DNA from: Edwardsiella ictaluri ATCC 33202
Lineage (GTDB): Bacteria; Pseudomonadota; Gammaproteobacteria; Enterobacterales; Enterobacteriaceae
Direction of reading: 5' to 3'
DNA: 64,000 nucleotides
Assembly (NCBI RefSeq): GCF_000264785.1
Contig: NZ_AFJI01000023.1
Location: forward strand, 1-64,000
Positions 9,938 to 18,522 of the stretch are shown one piece after another. The position numbers were made by a program, and so were the translations under genes. The first letter of the stretch is position 1. Each line of letters starts with the position of its first letter. Under the pieces are notes generated by a model, which was not told the origin of the DNA, ran no database searches, and was given only the letters and a program-made list of their open reading frames with translations.

Positions 9938-10588
9938 ATGAACTGGACTGAACTGGTTAATGTTGTTTTACAACTGTCACAGGGAGTCATCACTACGACT
10001 CTAGTTACGGTCAGCTGTTTTATTACTGGTATGGTGGTGGCACTTTTGCTAACTGGCATACGGCAATTGGAGTTGCCAGGTGTTAGGCACTTACTTGATA
10101 GCTGTGTCTTTATATTTCGTAGTGTGCCAGTACTAGTACTAGTACTGGTTTTTCTGGTTTACTTCGGCCTACCTAACCTTGGCTGGAGTGTTTCAGCTAT
10201 GATAGCGATCAATTTGAGCCTTGGCCTGATTGCTGCCGCTTTTTTGTCAGAGGTATTTCGTGGAGCCCTGAATGCGGTAGACCGAACTGAACTACTGGCA
10301 GCTAAATCGATGGGGTTGGGGCGTTTGCAGATTTTCTTCAATATAGAGGCTCCACAGATGATTCGTTTTTCCTTTCCAGGTGTGGTTAATGAGTTTAGTA
10401 CCGTACTAAAGAACTCGGCATTTGCCTACACAATTGGTATTTCAGAAATTATGCGTCAGGCCATGGCTTTGACCTCAACTACCAACTTGGGTGTGCTTGT
10501 CTATGTCATAGTTGGTTTTTTGTATTTCTGTATTTACAAGGTGATTTTGTTTTTAATGGGACTGGTTGAGCATCGAATAGCTATTTAA
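9938..10588 (+). CDS. Polar amino-acid ABC transporter permease
   Basis: HisM/ArtM-type membrane subunit of 216 residues with about five hydrophobic helices. The cytoplasmic EAA loop, which docks onto the ATPase, is visible as TELLAAKSMGLGRLQIFFNI, followed by EAPQ. It starts 13 nt after the binding-protein gene and is followed by the ATPase gene, so it belongs to the same operon. The substrate cannot be told from sequence. It contains a 22-bp perfect palindrome at 10127-10148. Confidence 0.88.
   Translation: MNWTELVNVVLQLSQGVITTTLVTVSCFITGMVVALLLTGIRQLELPGVRHLLDSCVFIFRSVPVLVLVLVFLVYFGLPNLGWSVSAMIAINLSLGLIAAAFLSEVFRGALNAVDRTELLAAKSMGLGRLQIFFNIEAPQMIRFSFPGVVNEFSTVLKNSAFAYTIGISEIMRQAMALTSTTNLGVLVYVIVGFLYFCIYKVILFLMGLVEHRIAI
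10127..10148. repeat. 22-bp perfect palindrome inside permease gene
   Basis: Three overlapping AGTACT units flanked by CC and GG read identically on both strands across 22 bp. In frame it encodes part of a Val/Leu-rich helix (VLVLVLV), so it may simply be hydrophobic repeat coding. It is also a potential cruciform or slippage site. Confidence 0.7.
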
Positions 10589-10621
10589 CTTAACACCTTG
10601 ATATTTTTCTGGAGTGATGGA

Positions 10622-11350
10622 ATGTCTTTAATTTCAATTCGTAATCTTGTAAAAAAATACGAAGAGAATTATGTGCTGGCAGGTATCGATCTTGATATTG
10701 AGAGTGGTGAAGTCAAGGTAATCATGGGGCCTTCTGGCTGCGGTAAGACGACACTGATCATGTGTCTTAACCGTCTGGTTGAGCCTGATTCTGGAGATAT
10801 TTATATTCATGGGGAAAATATCATGGCCCCTGGAGTTGATATTCAACAATTACGAAAAAAATTTGGCTTTGTATTTCAAAGCTTTGCTCTATATCGCCAT
10901 TTAACAGTGCGAGAAAATATTACTCTTGGATTACGGAAATTATGCGGCATGAGTCGGCAGCAAGCCAGTGAGCGGGCGATGCATGAGCTTGCACGCTTTG
11001 AAATGGCTGTGCATGCCGAGAAGTTGCCAAAACAGTTGTCTGGTGGGCAAAAGCAACGGGTTGCCTTGGCTAGGGCTTTGTCTATGGATCCTGAAATACT
11101 GATTTTTGATGAACCGACTTCAGCCTTGGATCCAATCATGACCCGAGAAGTCGCATCATTGATAAATAGACTACATGGCGGTGTTACCCTGGTTTGTGTG
11201 ACCCACGATGTACTGTTAGCAGAACAGATTTCAGACAAGGTGACCTTTCTCGACAAAGGCATGGTACGGGCACAGGGTAGTATTCAGGCCTTGAAACAGC
11301 AGCAGCAGGAATCGATACGTGATTTCTTTGGGCGTTACGGTAATGTTTAA
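10622..11350 (+). CDS. Polar amino-acid ABC transporter ATP-binding protein
   Basis: ATPase of the importer, GlnQ/HisP type, 242 residues from ATG 10622 (GGAG at 10611-10614). Walker A GPSGCGKTT, Q-loop VFQSFALY, signature LSGGQKQR and Walker B with DEPTSALDP are complete, and the H-loop is in VTHD. Its end overlaps the second permease gene by 8 nt. Confidence 0.93.
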   Translation: MSLISIRNLVKKYEENYVLAGIDLDIESGEVKVIMGPSGCGKTTLIMCLNRLVEPDSGDIYIHGENIMAPGVDIQQLRKKFGFVFQSFALYRHLTVRENITLGLRKLCGMSRQQASERAMHELARFEMAVHAEKLPKQLSGGQKQRVALARALSMDPEILIFDEPTSALDPIMTREVASLINRLHGGVTLVCVTHDVLLAEQISDKVTFLDKGMVRAQGSIQALKQQQQESIRDFFGRYGNV

Positions 11351-12014
11351 TCAATGGATGAGTTTTCAGTCGGATCTTATAGATCAATTCCCTTTGATTC
11401 TGGATGGGCTATGGCACACACTGATGCTGGCCGGAGTTGTATCTATCACTGGGCTCTTGGGGGGGATGTTGTTACTGTATATGAAAATTAGTCGGCGAAA
11501 ATGGTTGATTCGCAGTGTCGATGGTTACATTTCATTTTTTGTCGGTACTCCACTCATCGTACTATTATTTGTTGTCTACTATGGCTTGCCGAACTACGGT
11601 GTTCATTTATCGTCGTTTGCGGTGGCAGTACTAGGTTTTACCCTGAATGTATCAGCCTATAATGCATCTTATCTGTACTCAGCTTGGCTGGGACTGGATG
11701 AAGCAGAACTGCGGGCTGCTCGGGCGCAGGGTTTTACTGATTTACAGGTCTATTGGCATATTGTTTTACCACAAGTCTTTAGTCGTTCAACACCATCCCT
11801 GACCAATCAGGTGATCGCTAATCTTAAAGATAGCTCTTATGCGTTTCTGATTGGCTTTATTGATTTTTTTTCACGGATTCAGGAGGTAGCATCCACAAAT
11901 TTTCAGTTCTTTCATGCCTATTTATTTGCAGCGCTGTCCTACATAGCCATGGTTTCGGTGATTGTGCTATCTGCTCGCCAGCTAGAAAAGAGGGGTATAC
12001 CGTCGAGAGGCTGA
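11343..12014 (+). CDS. Polar amino-acid ABC transporter permease (second subunit)
   Basis: HisQ/ArtQ-type permease of 223 residues; ATG 11343 overlaps the ATPase stop. The EAA loop is present (AELRAARAQGFTDLQVYWHI, then VLPQ). With the first permease it would form the usual heterodimeric pore. Last gene of the importer operon; the next gene is on the opposite strand, and no terminator with a T-run is evident in between. Confidence 0.9.
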   Translation: MFNQWMSFQSDLIDQFPLILDGLWHTLMLAGVVSITGLLGGMLLLYMKISRRKWLIRSVDGYISFFVGTPLIVLLFVVYYGLPNYGVHLSSFAVAVLGFTLNVSAYNASYLYSAWLGLDEAELRAARAQGFTDLQVYWHIVLPQVFSRSTPSLTNQVIANLKDSSYAFLIGFIDFFSRIQEVASTNFQFFHAYLFAALSYIAMVSVIVLSARQLEKRGIPSRG

Positions 12015-12107
12015 CCAACACTACGGAAGTATCCATGATATAGGAGCTCGACGAAAGAAGCCTTGAAAACTTTTCATATTCGTCATTTTATAAGTAAAAG
12101 CGTGTTG

Positions 12108-12878
12108 CTACTCTGTAGATATCTGCCACTTTCTGGAAAGCCTGCTTTTGTTTCCGTCAGATAGCCACTTGTCTATAGTTTTAAGAAGATACTTATTATC
12201 CTTCGCCATCATATAAACTTTATTGCTTACTGTTCCTGGTAAAATGTTCATAATTGATACACAGAAGATGCCAGGCTCATTGTTCTGGTAATAGTTACCC
12301 TCGAGTAAATCGGTAAACATGATATCAGCGCTGCGCTCACGGATCCGCTGCAAACTGGCGGTATTGTCTCTTTCACGAATAACCTTCGCATGCCTGATGT
12401 GTATGTCAACATAGTCCTGATTTGTGCCTCCCGGATTAACAACAACCCGGACTTCTGTATGGTCTATATCCTCAAGGGATTTGAAGTCATTAACCCTGTT
12501 GCACTGTGTCAGTGCTATTTTCCCATTTTTAAGAACAGGAGAGGAAAGTGCGAACTTTTCTCTTCTATCGGGGGTTTCAGTGACCCCTCCCATCGCAATA
12601 TCAAACTTGTCAGCAGCCAGATCCGCTGATAACGTAGGCCAGCTACTCAGCACAAAACGGATATTGAGGTGCAACGCCTGGCCCAGTGAATGCGCCATAT
12701 CAATATCAAAACCAACCAGATGCCCTTGCTTGTCGTGAAATGCAAGAGGAGCATAGTCACCAGGTACTCCCACACGTAACTCTCCACTCTGTTTAATATC
12801 CTGCCATCCTTTTGCCGTTGCGGAATGAATACCTGAAAGTGATAACAGAATCGTCAACCAAAAATGTATTTTTTTCAT
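12108..12878 (-). CDS. Periplasmic SBP-fold protein resembling cyclohexadienyl dehydratase (PheC)
   Basis: 256-residue exported protein (signal peptide about residues 1-22, ending SATA). It has the family-3 solute-binding fold but reads closer to PheC, a periplasmic enzyme converting prephenate or arogenate to phenylpyruvate or phenylalanine, than to ordinary amino-acid binding proteins. Shared features are GDYAPLAFHDKQGHLVGFDID, SSWPTLSADLAADKFDIAMGG, VVNPGGTN (residues 148-153 for NPGGTN) and TDLLEGNY, whose Glu193 occupies the place of the PheC general-acid Glu as I recall the alignment. GAGAGA precedes the ATG. Convergent with the importer operon. It could instead be a second binding protein for that importer. 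Enzymatic activity is inference. Confidence 0.7.
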   Translation of the reverse strand: MKKIHFWLTILLSLSGIHSATAKGWQDIKQSGELRVGVPGDYAPLAFHDKQGHLVGFDIDMAHSLGQALHLNIRFVLSSWPTLSADLAADKFDIAMGGVTETPDRREKFALSSPVLKNGKIALTQCNRVNDFKSLEDIDHTEVRVVVNPGGTNQDYVDIHIRHAKVIRERDNTASLQRIRERSADIMFTDLLEGNYYQNNEPGIFCVSIMNILPGTVSNKVYMMAKDNKYLLKTIDKWLSDGNKSRLSRKWQISTE

Positions 12879-12893
12879 TTTCTCTCTCGATGT

Positions 12894-13458
12894 TTAGTCA
12901 ATGTTTAAAACTATGGCTGCGAATAAAATATCCTTCCTGCCATTGCCACGGGAGAGTGTCCTATAGGCCGTCGGACGGGATATCGAAAATAACTCAGCCA
13001 GATCGCTGATAGAGTATTGTCCGACTTCATTCATCCGGCATAGCTCTTTTTGTTGTTTACCCGACAGTTTTTGCCGCATTCCCCGAAGATTTCCTTTTGC
13101 CCGGCAATGGACATCCCTTCACGGGTGCATAGCCGTATCAGATCGCCTTCAAACTCAGCTAACGTGGCCAGTACGTTGAAGAATATTTTCCCCATTGGGT
13201 CTGCGGGATCATAGAGGCTACCCAACGCCAACTTCACTCCCTTGGCTTACAGTGCGTCGGCTACCTGACGCGCATCAGGAAGCGGGCGGGCCAGGCAATT
13301 AAGTTTTGGTACTATCAGTGTGTCACTATTATGAACGGCGGCTAGCGCCTGATTGGTAAATCCTTTATCGGTGTAAATCCGGTCTGGGGATACACCGAGT
13401 TTCACCAGTGCTTCCTGTTGGTTGAGTACCGAGTATAGCCAACCCGTATTTCAGTCAT
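12894..13458 (-). pseudogene. Decayed Tn3/Pin-type serine recombinase (resolvase)
   Basis: Read from ATG 13458 down, the pieces assemble to a ~188-residue serine recombinase. GYTRYST corresponds to the catalytic GYARVST. After a frameshift come EALVKLGVSPDRIYTDKG and LIVPKLNCLARPLPDARQVADAL, then an in-frame stop near 13247. KLALGSLYDPADPMGK and FAEFE-like LAEFEGDLIRLCTREGM follow, with a second frameshift near 13080. The C-terminal helix-turn-helix is KLSGKQQKELCRM and YSISDLAELFSISRPTAYRTL. Two frameshifts plus a stop make it inactive. It marks a former transposon or integrating element in the ugp replacement. Confidence 0.85.
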
Positions 13459-13702
13459 AAAGTTTACGTTTAAGATGTCATGAAATAGATTAATATCGTA
13501 CCAGTTATATGAGACAACGCCAGCAGTAATTTTTCCGAAGGTTCAAAAAATCATTTTACAGTCCGTTGAGCGATCTTCTTACGGACACGACTCATGAGGT
13601 CAGGATGACAGATCGTGATCAAGCAGTAGGCTGGCTGTTTTAAACAGTGTAGAGCAGGAAGCGCTGTATGGTCTCCCTGATTTCGAGGATGCACAGCGAC
13701 TG
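13459..13702. other. Unassigned AT-rich stretch between resolvase and IS3 scrap
   Basis: Only short interrupted frames are present. One 84-residue minus-strand frame (13551-13805) runs through the IS3 scrap and I do not recognise it. Most likely mobile-element debris. Confidence 0.4.
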
Positions 13703-13833
13703 GAGTGACCCTACCCCAAAATCCTGCGCCATTCAGAAACAGAATTCCGGCATGATAAACACTCCCTTGAACGGAGGTGGTGCCGATGAAAAAGTTACGA
13801 TTCACCGAAGAGCAGATTATCTTTGCCCTGAAT
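13703..13833 (+). mobile_element. IS3-family fragment, start of orfA
   Basis: ATG 13786, behind a GGAGGTGGTGCC site, begins MKKLRFTEEQIIFALN, the characteristic first residues of the OrfA helix-turn-helix protein of IS3-family (IS407/IS2-like) elements, then degenerates and stops at about 13849. Upstream, TGACCCTACCCC near 13706 could be the element's terminal repeat. Only the left ~130 bp survive. The assignment rests on a 16-residue match. Confidence 0.55.
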
Positions 13834-13875
13834 CTGAATAGCCACGGATAATCTAACTAACTGATCCTAATACCG

Positions 13876-14490
13876 CTACACTTTAACCAGTCTATGTTCC
13901 CCTCCGGGGAATGGGCTGACGGTATCCATAAAATGACGAACCTTTTTTAACAGTTGCCACATTGAACGGCACTGGTGATTTCGGGTTATTGTCTCATGAA
14001 GCGCCTGCCACAACTGTTCGATATGATTGACCCACGGCGAGTAAATCGGCTGGTAAATCACCTTGAACGTTGGGTTTGCTTTCAGCCAGCGCAATGTTTC
14101 ACAGCTTTTGTGAATGATGTAATTATCGACAATGAGCATAATCGTTTTTGCCCGCCGGCATGTCGCCTTCAGATTTTTTAATTGTTTGATAAATAAGGAT
14201 GAATATTTACTGTTTCCACTAACGTAGCTGACTTTACCCGTACCACTGTGCAGTGCGCCGGCAAGAGAGTACTTTTCATCCTGGCCCGGAGTGACGATGC
14301 GCTTTTGCTGCCCGCGTAGCTGCCAGTCAGCGCCGATTTTGGGATTGAGGTGGATATCCACTTCATCTTCGTAAAACACAGGGTATTCTGTGGTACAACT
14401 GGCTAACGCCACATTAATCGCTGCCATTTTTTCTTCCTTATTTGGGTCCCCGATACGCAGTGTTGGTGCTGCTCTGCGCCATACCAGTCC
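13876..14490 (-). pseudogene. Truncated IS630-family transposase
   Basis: The intact C-terminal part of an IS630 DDE transposase: WRRAAPTLRIGDPNKEEK and FYEDEVDIHLNPKIGADW (first Asp), LIVDNYIIHKS (second Asp), SPWVNHIEQLWQALH (Glu). From ATG 14427 it gives a 183-residue frame, but the homologous frame continues to about 14490 (GLVWRR), where it abuts the ugpC stub. The N-terminal helix-turn-helix part (roughly 130 of ~340 residues) is gone, so it should not transpose. The junction at ~14490 is the right boundary of the ugp replacement. Confidence 0.85.
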
Positions 14491-14831
14491 GGCTGCAGCG
14501 GCCGCTGCCAGCGCTGGCCGGCCGATCGCTGACGCTCGGGATCCGTCCTGAACACCTGCGGCGCGTCAGCGCGGCACAGGGCGAGACGGGGAATGCGCTG
14601 ACCATTGACACACTGGAGCTGCTGGGTGCCGACAACCTGGCGCACGGGCGCACGGGCGCACGGGCGCACGGGCGCTGGGGTGCTCAGGGCGTCACCGTGC
14701 GTTTACCCTATCAGGTGGTGCCGGCCATCGGCAGCGTATTGCAGCTGGTGCTGCCGCAGGATAACCTGCATTTCTTTGAACCTGGCGACGGGCGGCGTAT
14801 CGTGCTGCCCGCAGAGGAATCACCATCATGA
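14491..14831 (+). pseudogene. ugpC: 3' remnant of ugpC (glycerol-3-phosphate ABC ATPase)
   Basis: The C-terminal ~110 residues of UgpC remain in frame: SLTLGIRPEHL, TLELLGADNLAHGR, then VTVRLPYQ and [15 protein letters not shown], as in the C-terminal regulatory (MOB/TOBE) region of E. coli UgpC. The whole nucleotide-binding domain is missing. The stop overlaps the ugpQ start (ATGA), preserving the ancestral ugpC-ugpQ junction. Relative to E. coli there are eight extra residues between HGR and WG, generated by the 8-bp repeat at 14641-14672. Confidence 0.88.
14641..14672 (+). repeat. 8-bp tandem repeat, four copies (CGCACGGG)
   Basis: Four perfect copies of CGCACGGG followed by the imperfect CGCTGGGG, inside the ugpC remnant. 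Compared with the E. coli protein (AHGRWG), three extra copies (24 bp) are present, which keeps the frame. Repeats of this kind are prone to slippage. Confidence 0.9.
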
Positions 14832-15574
14832 GTCACTGGCCTTATCCGGCCATCGTCGCCCACCGCGGCGGCGGCAAACTGGCGCCGGAGAATACCCTGG
14901 CAGCAATCGATGTGGGGGCCAGCCATGGCCATACCATGATTGAGTTCGATACGAAGCTGAGTGCCGACGGGCAGATCTTTTTACTGCATGACGATACGCT
15001 GGAACGAACCACCAATGGCTGGGGCGTGGCGGGGGAGCAGCCCTGGGAGCGGCTGGTGTGCCTGGATGCAGGGGGGGGATTCGGCCGTCGCTTTGCCGGT
15101 GAGCCGCTGCCGTTGCTGAGCCAGGTCGCCGAGCGCTGCCGGCAGCATGGCATGATGGCCAATATCGAGATCAAGCCTACCCACGGCTGCGATATTGAAA
15201 CCGGGCGGGCGGTGGCGCTGGCCGCCGCTGCTCTGTGGCAGGATACCGCGGTGCTGCCGCTGCTGTCCTCTTTCTCGCAACCGGCGCTGTCCGAGGCTCA
15301 GCGCGTTGCGCCGCAGCTGCCGCGTGGGCTGTTGCTGGAGGCGTGGGACGACGAGTGGCAGGCGCTGACCCATGCGCTGGGCTGCGTCGCGCTGCATATC
15401 GATCACCATGCCCTGAACGCCGAACGCGTGGCGGCGATCCGCCACGCCGGGCTGCATATCCTGGTGTATACGGTGAATCAGCCGCAGCGGGCGCGCGAGC
15501 TGCTCAACTGGGGCGTCGACAGCATCTGTACCGATCGCATCGACCTTATCGGCCCTGACTTCGCCAAACGCTGA
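14828..15574 (+). CDS. ugpQ: Glycerophosphodiester phosphodiesterase UgpQ
   Basis: Cytosolic enzyme hydrolysing glycerophosphodiesters to glycerol-3-phosphate and an alcohol. 248 residues, as in E. coli (247). GDPD motifs: [26 protein letters not shown] with [11 protein letters not shown], and NIEIKPT (metal and catalytic residues). It is the only intact gene left of the ugp operon; with UgpBAEC gone it can act only on substrates made inside or entering by another route, and its original promoter is 6 kb away behind debris. Confidence 0.95.
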   Translation: MSHWPYPAIVAHRGGGKLAPENTLAAIDVGASHGHTMIEFDTKLSADGQIFLLHDDTLERTTNGWGVAGEQPWERLVCLDAGGGFGRRFAGEPLPLLSQVAERCRQHGMMANIEIKPTHGCDIETGRAVALAAAALWQDTAVLPLLSSFSQPALSEAQRVAPQLPRGLLLEAWDDEWQALTHALGCVALHIDHHALNAERVAAIRHAGLHILVYTVNQPQRARELLNWGVDSICTDRIDLIGPDFAKR

Positions 15575-15599
15575 GGAGGACGGTGCCCAGTGGCGGCGA

Positions 15600-15893
15600 C
15601 TACTGCGCGCGCGGTGAGTTCGGTGCTGGCGTTACGCCCTGCTGGCTTTGCCACAGCGGATCGTTGCGCTGCATACGCTGATTCAGCTGCTGAATCTGCT
15701 GTGCTTGCGCGTCGCGCTGGATCTGCGTTTGGGTGTTGCGCAGACTCTGCTGAGCGGCACTGTTACGCTGTTGCTGAAACTGCTGCTGCTGCTGCTGGAT
15801 CATCTGTTGCTGCTGCTGCATCAGGGTGCTATCGGCATGGGCGGACAAGAGAGGGCCGCCCAGCAGGCCCAGGGTGAGGGCGATGTATCTCAT
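15600..15893 (-). CDS. yhhA: YhhA, Gln-rich secreted protein (DUF2756)
   Basis: 97-residue exported protein of unknown function. The start at 15893 gives a signal peptide (MRYIALTLGLLGGPLLSAHA). The mature part is dominated by glutamine (runs of five and six Gln around residues 26-42) and ends with a Pro-rich tail. The pairing with ugpQ (convergent, 25 nt apart) matches the E. coli neighbourhood. The CAG/CTG runs that code the Gln tracts may vary in length between strains. Confidence 0.85.
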   Translation of the reverse strand: MRYIALTLGLLGGPLLSAHADSTLMQQQQQMIQQQQQQFQQQRNSAAQQSLRNTQTQIQRDAQAQQIQQLNQRMQRNDPLWQSQQGVTPAPNSPRAQ

Positions 15894-16180
15894 GGAAACG
15901 TCTCCGTCACGGCGGCACCGCCGGTATGGTCGTGCCTCTGCGCCAGTATAATCAACGGCGCGGCAGGGCGCGTGGCGTAAAGTGGGATAGTGGTGGGGGA
16001 TTTTGTCCACAGTCCGGCCGATCGCGCTTTTTGTGCTTGCTTTTTAATGTAAAAGCCGCAATCTCTGGAGGAGCCAGCGAGCCTGCCCAGACTCGTCTTT
16101 GGCGGGTGTTCATGTACCGTTGTCGTATTCTGCATTTAACAAAATAGTTACAATGCGTCTCTTTTTGGGAGAGGTAGAGT

Positions 16181-16510
16181 ATGGAGCAGTTTGAGACGAT
16201 CGCCGTCGCGCAGGCGCAGCAGATGCTGGCGCAAGGGCAGGCGCTGTTGCTGGATATCCGGGATGCGCAGAGCTATGCCGCCGGACACGTGCCCGGTGCG
16301 CTGCATCTGACGGATGCGACGCTGCCTGCGCTGATGCGGCAGCATGACGGTGTTCAGCCGGTGATGGTGATGTGCTACCACGGCAATAGCAGCCGCGGCG
16401 CGGCACAGTATCTGCTGCACCAGGGGTTTGATGAGGTTTACAGTATTGATGGCGGCTTTGACGCCTGGCAACGGGCTTACCCTGAAGAGGTGGCCCGCGG
16501 CGGCGACTGA
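16181..16510 (+). CDS. glpE: Thiosulfate sulfurtransferase GlpE
   Basis: Single-domain rhodanese of 109 residues that transfers sulfane sulfur from thiosulfate to thiols or cyanide; cytosolic. Catalytic Cys65 lies in the loop CYHGNSS. GGGAGAGG-type ribosome site before the ATG. First gene of glpEGR; its role in glycerol metabolism is not established in the family. Confidence 0.95.
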   Translation: MEQFETIAVAQAQQMLAQGQALLLDIRDAQSYAAGHVPGALHLTDATLPALMRQHDGVQPVMVMCYHGNSSRGAAQYLLHQGFDEVYSIDGGFDAWQRAYPEEVARGGD

Positions 16511-16550
16511 GGCACGTACCGTCAGCGGTTATCGATATAAGCAGGTATTC

Positions 16551-17381
16551 ATGGTTCGTGTGATCACATTGCCCAACCCGCGTTTGGCACAGGCATTTAT
16601 TGACTATATGGCGACACAGGGTGTGCGTCTGGAGGCGGAGAGCGGGTCGCAGGGCGTAGCCCTGTGGCTGGCGGATGATAGCCGTTTGGCGCAGGTCGAG
16701 CAGGAGCTGCAGCGTTTTTTGCAGGCGCCACAGCACCCGCGCTATCAGGCCGCCAGCTGGCAAAGCGGCTCGACCCACAGCGGGCTGCGCTATGCCCGTT
16801 TCGGCTACCTGCGCAGCTTTGCCCGCCAGAGCGGCCCGTTGACGATCGGGGTGACGCTGCTGTGCATCCTGGTGTATCTGCTGCAGCTGGCGCTGGGCGA
16901 TGGCGCGGTGATGGCCTATCTGGCCTGGCCCGCGGATGCGGCGCAGCACTATCAGCTGTGGCGCTACTTCACACCGGCGTTGCTGCACTTTTCACCGCTG
17001 CACATCATTTTCAACCTGATGTGGTGGTGGTATTTGGGCGGTCAGGTTGAGAAGCGTCTAGGGGCCGCCAAGCTGGCGCAGATAGCGCTGGTTTCCGCGC
17101 TGATGAGCGCCTGGGCACAGTCGCTGTTCAGCGGGATTTTCTTCGGCGGTCTGTCCGGTGTCGTGTATGCCCTGATGGGCTATGTCTGGTGGTGCGGCGA
17201 ACGTGCACCGCAGTTTGGCGTCGCCATGCCGCGCGGCCTGATGCTGTTTTCGCTGCTGTGGCTGGTGGCCGGCTATTTCAACTGGTTTGGCCTGGCGATT
17301 GCCAATGCCGCTCATGCCGGTGGCCTGGTAATAGGCCTGCTGATGGCGTTCTGGGATATGCGCCATTTCCGCCGACAGTGA
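16551..17381 (+). CDS. glpG: Rhomboid intramembrane serine protease GlpG
   Basis: Inner-membrane protease, 276 residues from ATG 16551, the same length as E. coli GlpG. A cytosolic N-domain (about residues 1-90) is followed by six transmembrane helices. The catalytic Ser202 is in [13 protein letters not shown] and His255 in ANAAHAGG; the oxyanion-side [10 protein letters not shown] motif is present. It lies 40 nt after glpE. An upstream in-frame methionine would place the start inside glpE and is not supported. Confidence 0.96.
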   Translation: MVRVITLPNPRLAQAFIDYMATQGVRLEAESGSQGVALWLADDSRLAQVEQELQRFLQAPQHPRYQAASWQSGSTHSGLRYARFGYLRSFARQSGPLTIGVTLLCILVYLLQLALGDGAVMAYLAWPADAAQHYQLWRYFTPALLHFSPLHIIFNLMWWWYLGGQVEKRLGAAKLAQIALVSALMSAWAQSLFSGIFFGGLSGVVYALMGYVWWCGERAPQFGVAMPRGLMLFSLLWLVAGYFNWFGLAIANAAHAGGLVIGLLMAFWDMRHFRRQ

Positions 17382-17444
17382 GGCTCCCGCCCGCTGTTCC
17401 GTTTTAATGCTGCCGGGAGAGCCGGTAAACGCAGGGGAATTTAC

Positions 17445-18203
17445 GTGAAACAAACGCAGCGCCATGAAGCGATTATCGATCTGGTCCGTCAGCGGGGCTA
17501 TGTCAGCACCGAGGAGCTGGTCGAACACTTCGACGTGAGTCCGCAGACCATCCGCCGCGATCTGAATGACCTGGCTGAACAGAATAAGATCCACCGCCAT
17601 CACGGCGGCGCTGCGATGCCATCGAGTTCTGTCAACGCAGCCTATCACGATCGCAAGGGAATGTGGTCGGAAGAGAAGGCGCGTATTGCCCGGCAGGTCG
17701 CCAGCATGATCCCCGATGGCGCCACCCTGTTCATCGACATCGGTACTACGCCAGAGGCCGTTGCCTATGCCCTGCTAAACCATCATAACCTGCGGGTGGT
17801 GACCAATAACCTCAACGTGGCCAGCTTGCTGATGGTGAAAGAGGATTTTCGCCTGATCTTGGCCGGTGGTGAAGTCCGCACCCGCGATGGCGGCATCGTC
17901 GGCGAGGCGACGCTCGACTTTATCTCTCAGTTCCGCCTGGACTACGGTATCCTTGGCATCAGCGGTATCGATATGGACGGATCTCTGTTGGAGTTTGATT
18001 ATCACGAGGTGCGCACCAAGCGGGCGATCATTGAGAATTCCCGCTGCGTGATGCTGGTAACGGATCACTCCAAATTTGGCCGTAACGCGATGGTGAATCT
18101 GGGGAGCATGGAGCTGGTGGACTATCTGTTTACCGATCAGCCGCCGCCGCAGGGACTGCAAAAAGTGATCGAACAGCACAGTGTTCAGCTGGAGATCTGC
18201 TAG
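17445..18203 (+). CDS. glpR: Glycerol-3-phosphate regulon repressor GlpR
   Basis: DeoR-family repressor, 252 residues. N-terminal helix-turn-helix (YVSTEELVEHFDVSPQTIRRDL), then a sugar-phosphate-binding domain with the IDIGTTPEAVA and TNNLNVA loops. Released from DNA by glycerol-3-phosphate in E. coli. It is the last gene of glpEGR and points toward glpD, whose upstream region carries a matching operator at 18474-18493. Confidence 0.96.
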   Translation: MKQTQRHEAIIDLVRQRGYVSTEELVEHFDVSPQTIRRDLNDLAEQNKIHRHHGGAAMPSSSVNAAYHDRKGMWSEEKARIARQVASMIPDGATLFIDIGTTPEAVAYALLNHHNLRVVTNNLNVASLLMVKEDFRLILAGGEVRTRDGGIVGEATLDFISQFRLDYGILGISGIDMDGSLLEFDYHEVRTKRAIIENSRCVMLVTDHSKFGRNAMVNLGSMELVDYLFTDQPPPQGLQKVIEQHSVQLEIC

Positions 18204-18522
18204 GAGATCTCCCGTCACGACGTATGGCGTCGACGCTGATCCCATTCCCCCTCCGCCCGCAATGGGACGCTATCGGCGCCCCATTGACCGACCCCTGCGC
18301 CACCCCTTTTGCACTCATCTGCCTTTGCGCCTGTTGGGCGGCCCGATGCGGGAATCGGTTTGCTATTATCCACACCATATGTAATGACAATATCAACTTT
18401 GTGTTATCTGCGTTGCATTGATGTGTTTTTATTTGGTCAACTGATGGTGTATTTGTTGCTTATCGCATATCATAATGCTCGAAATCGAACATTGTGGCGT
18501 GTGGCAGAGAGCGGGAGGAGTC
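18204..18522 (+). other. glpR-glpD intergenic region
   Basis: Holds the glpD promoter region. Apart from the GlpR operator described separately, a TTTGTG...CATTG element near 18399-18420 is a weak CRP-site candidate. No small gene is supported. Confidence 0.4.
18474..18493 (+). promoter_or_regulatory. GlpR operator upstream of glpD
   Basis: AATGCTCGAAATCGAACATT is a near-perfect 20-bp palindrome matching the GlpR consensus (ATKTTCG-N4-CGAACAT type). It ends 29 nt before the glpD start, where bound repressor would block transcription. Prediction from the known E. coli consensus. Confidence 0.75.

Noticed and set aside
13551..13805. 84-residue minus-strand frame
   Set aside because: It runs through the IS3 scrap in the opposite sense and has no recognisable domain; treated as debris.
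15779..15820. CTG/CAG runs as a possible microsatellite locus
   Set aside because: Explained as codons for the Gln tracts of YhhA; mentioned under that gene instead.
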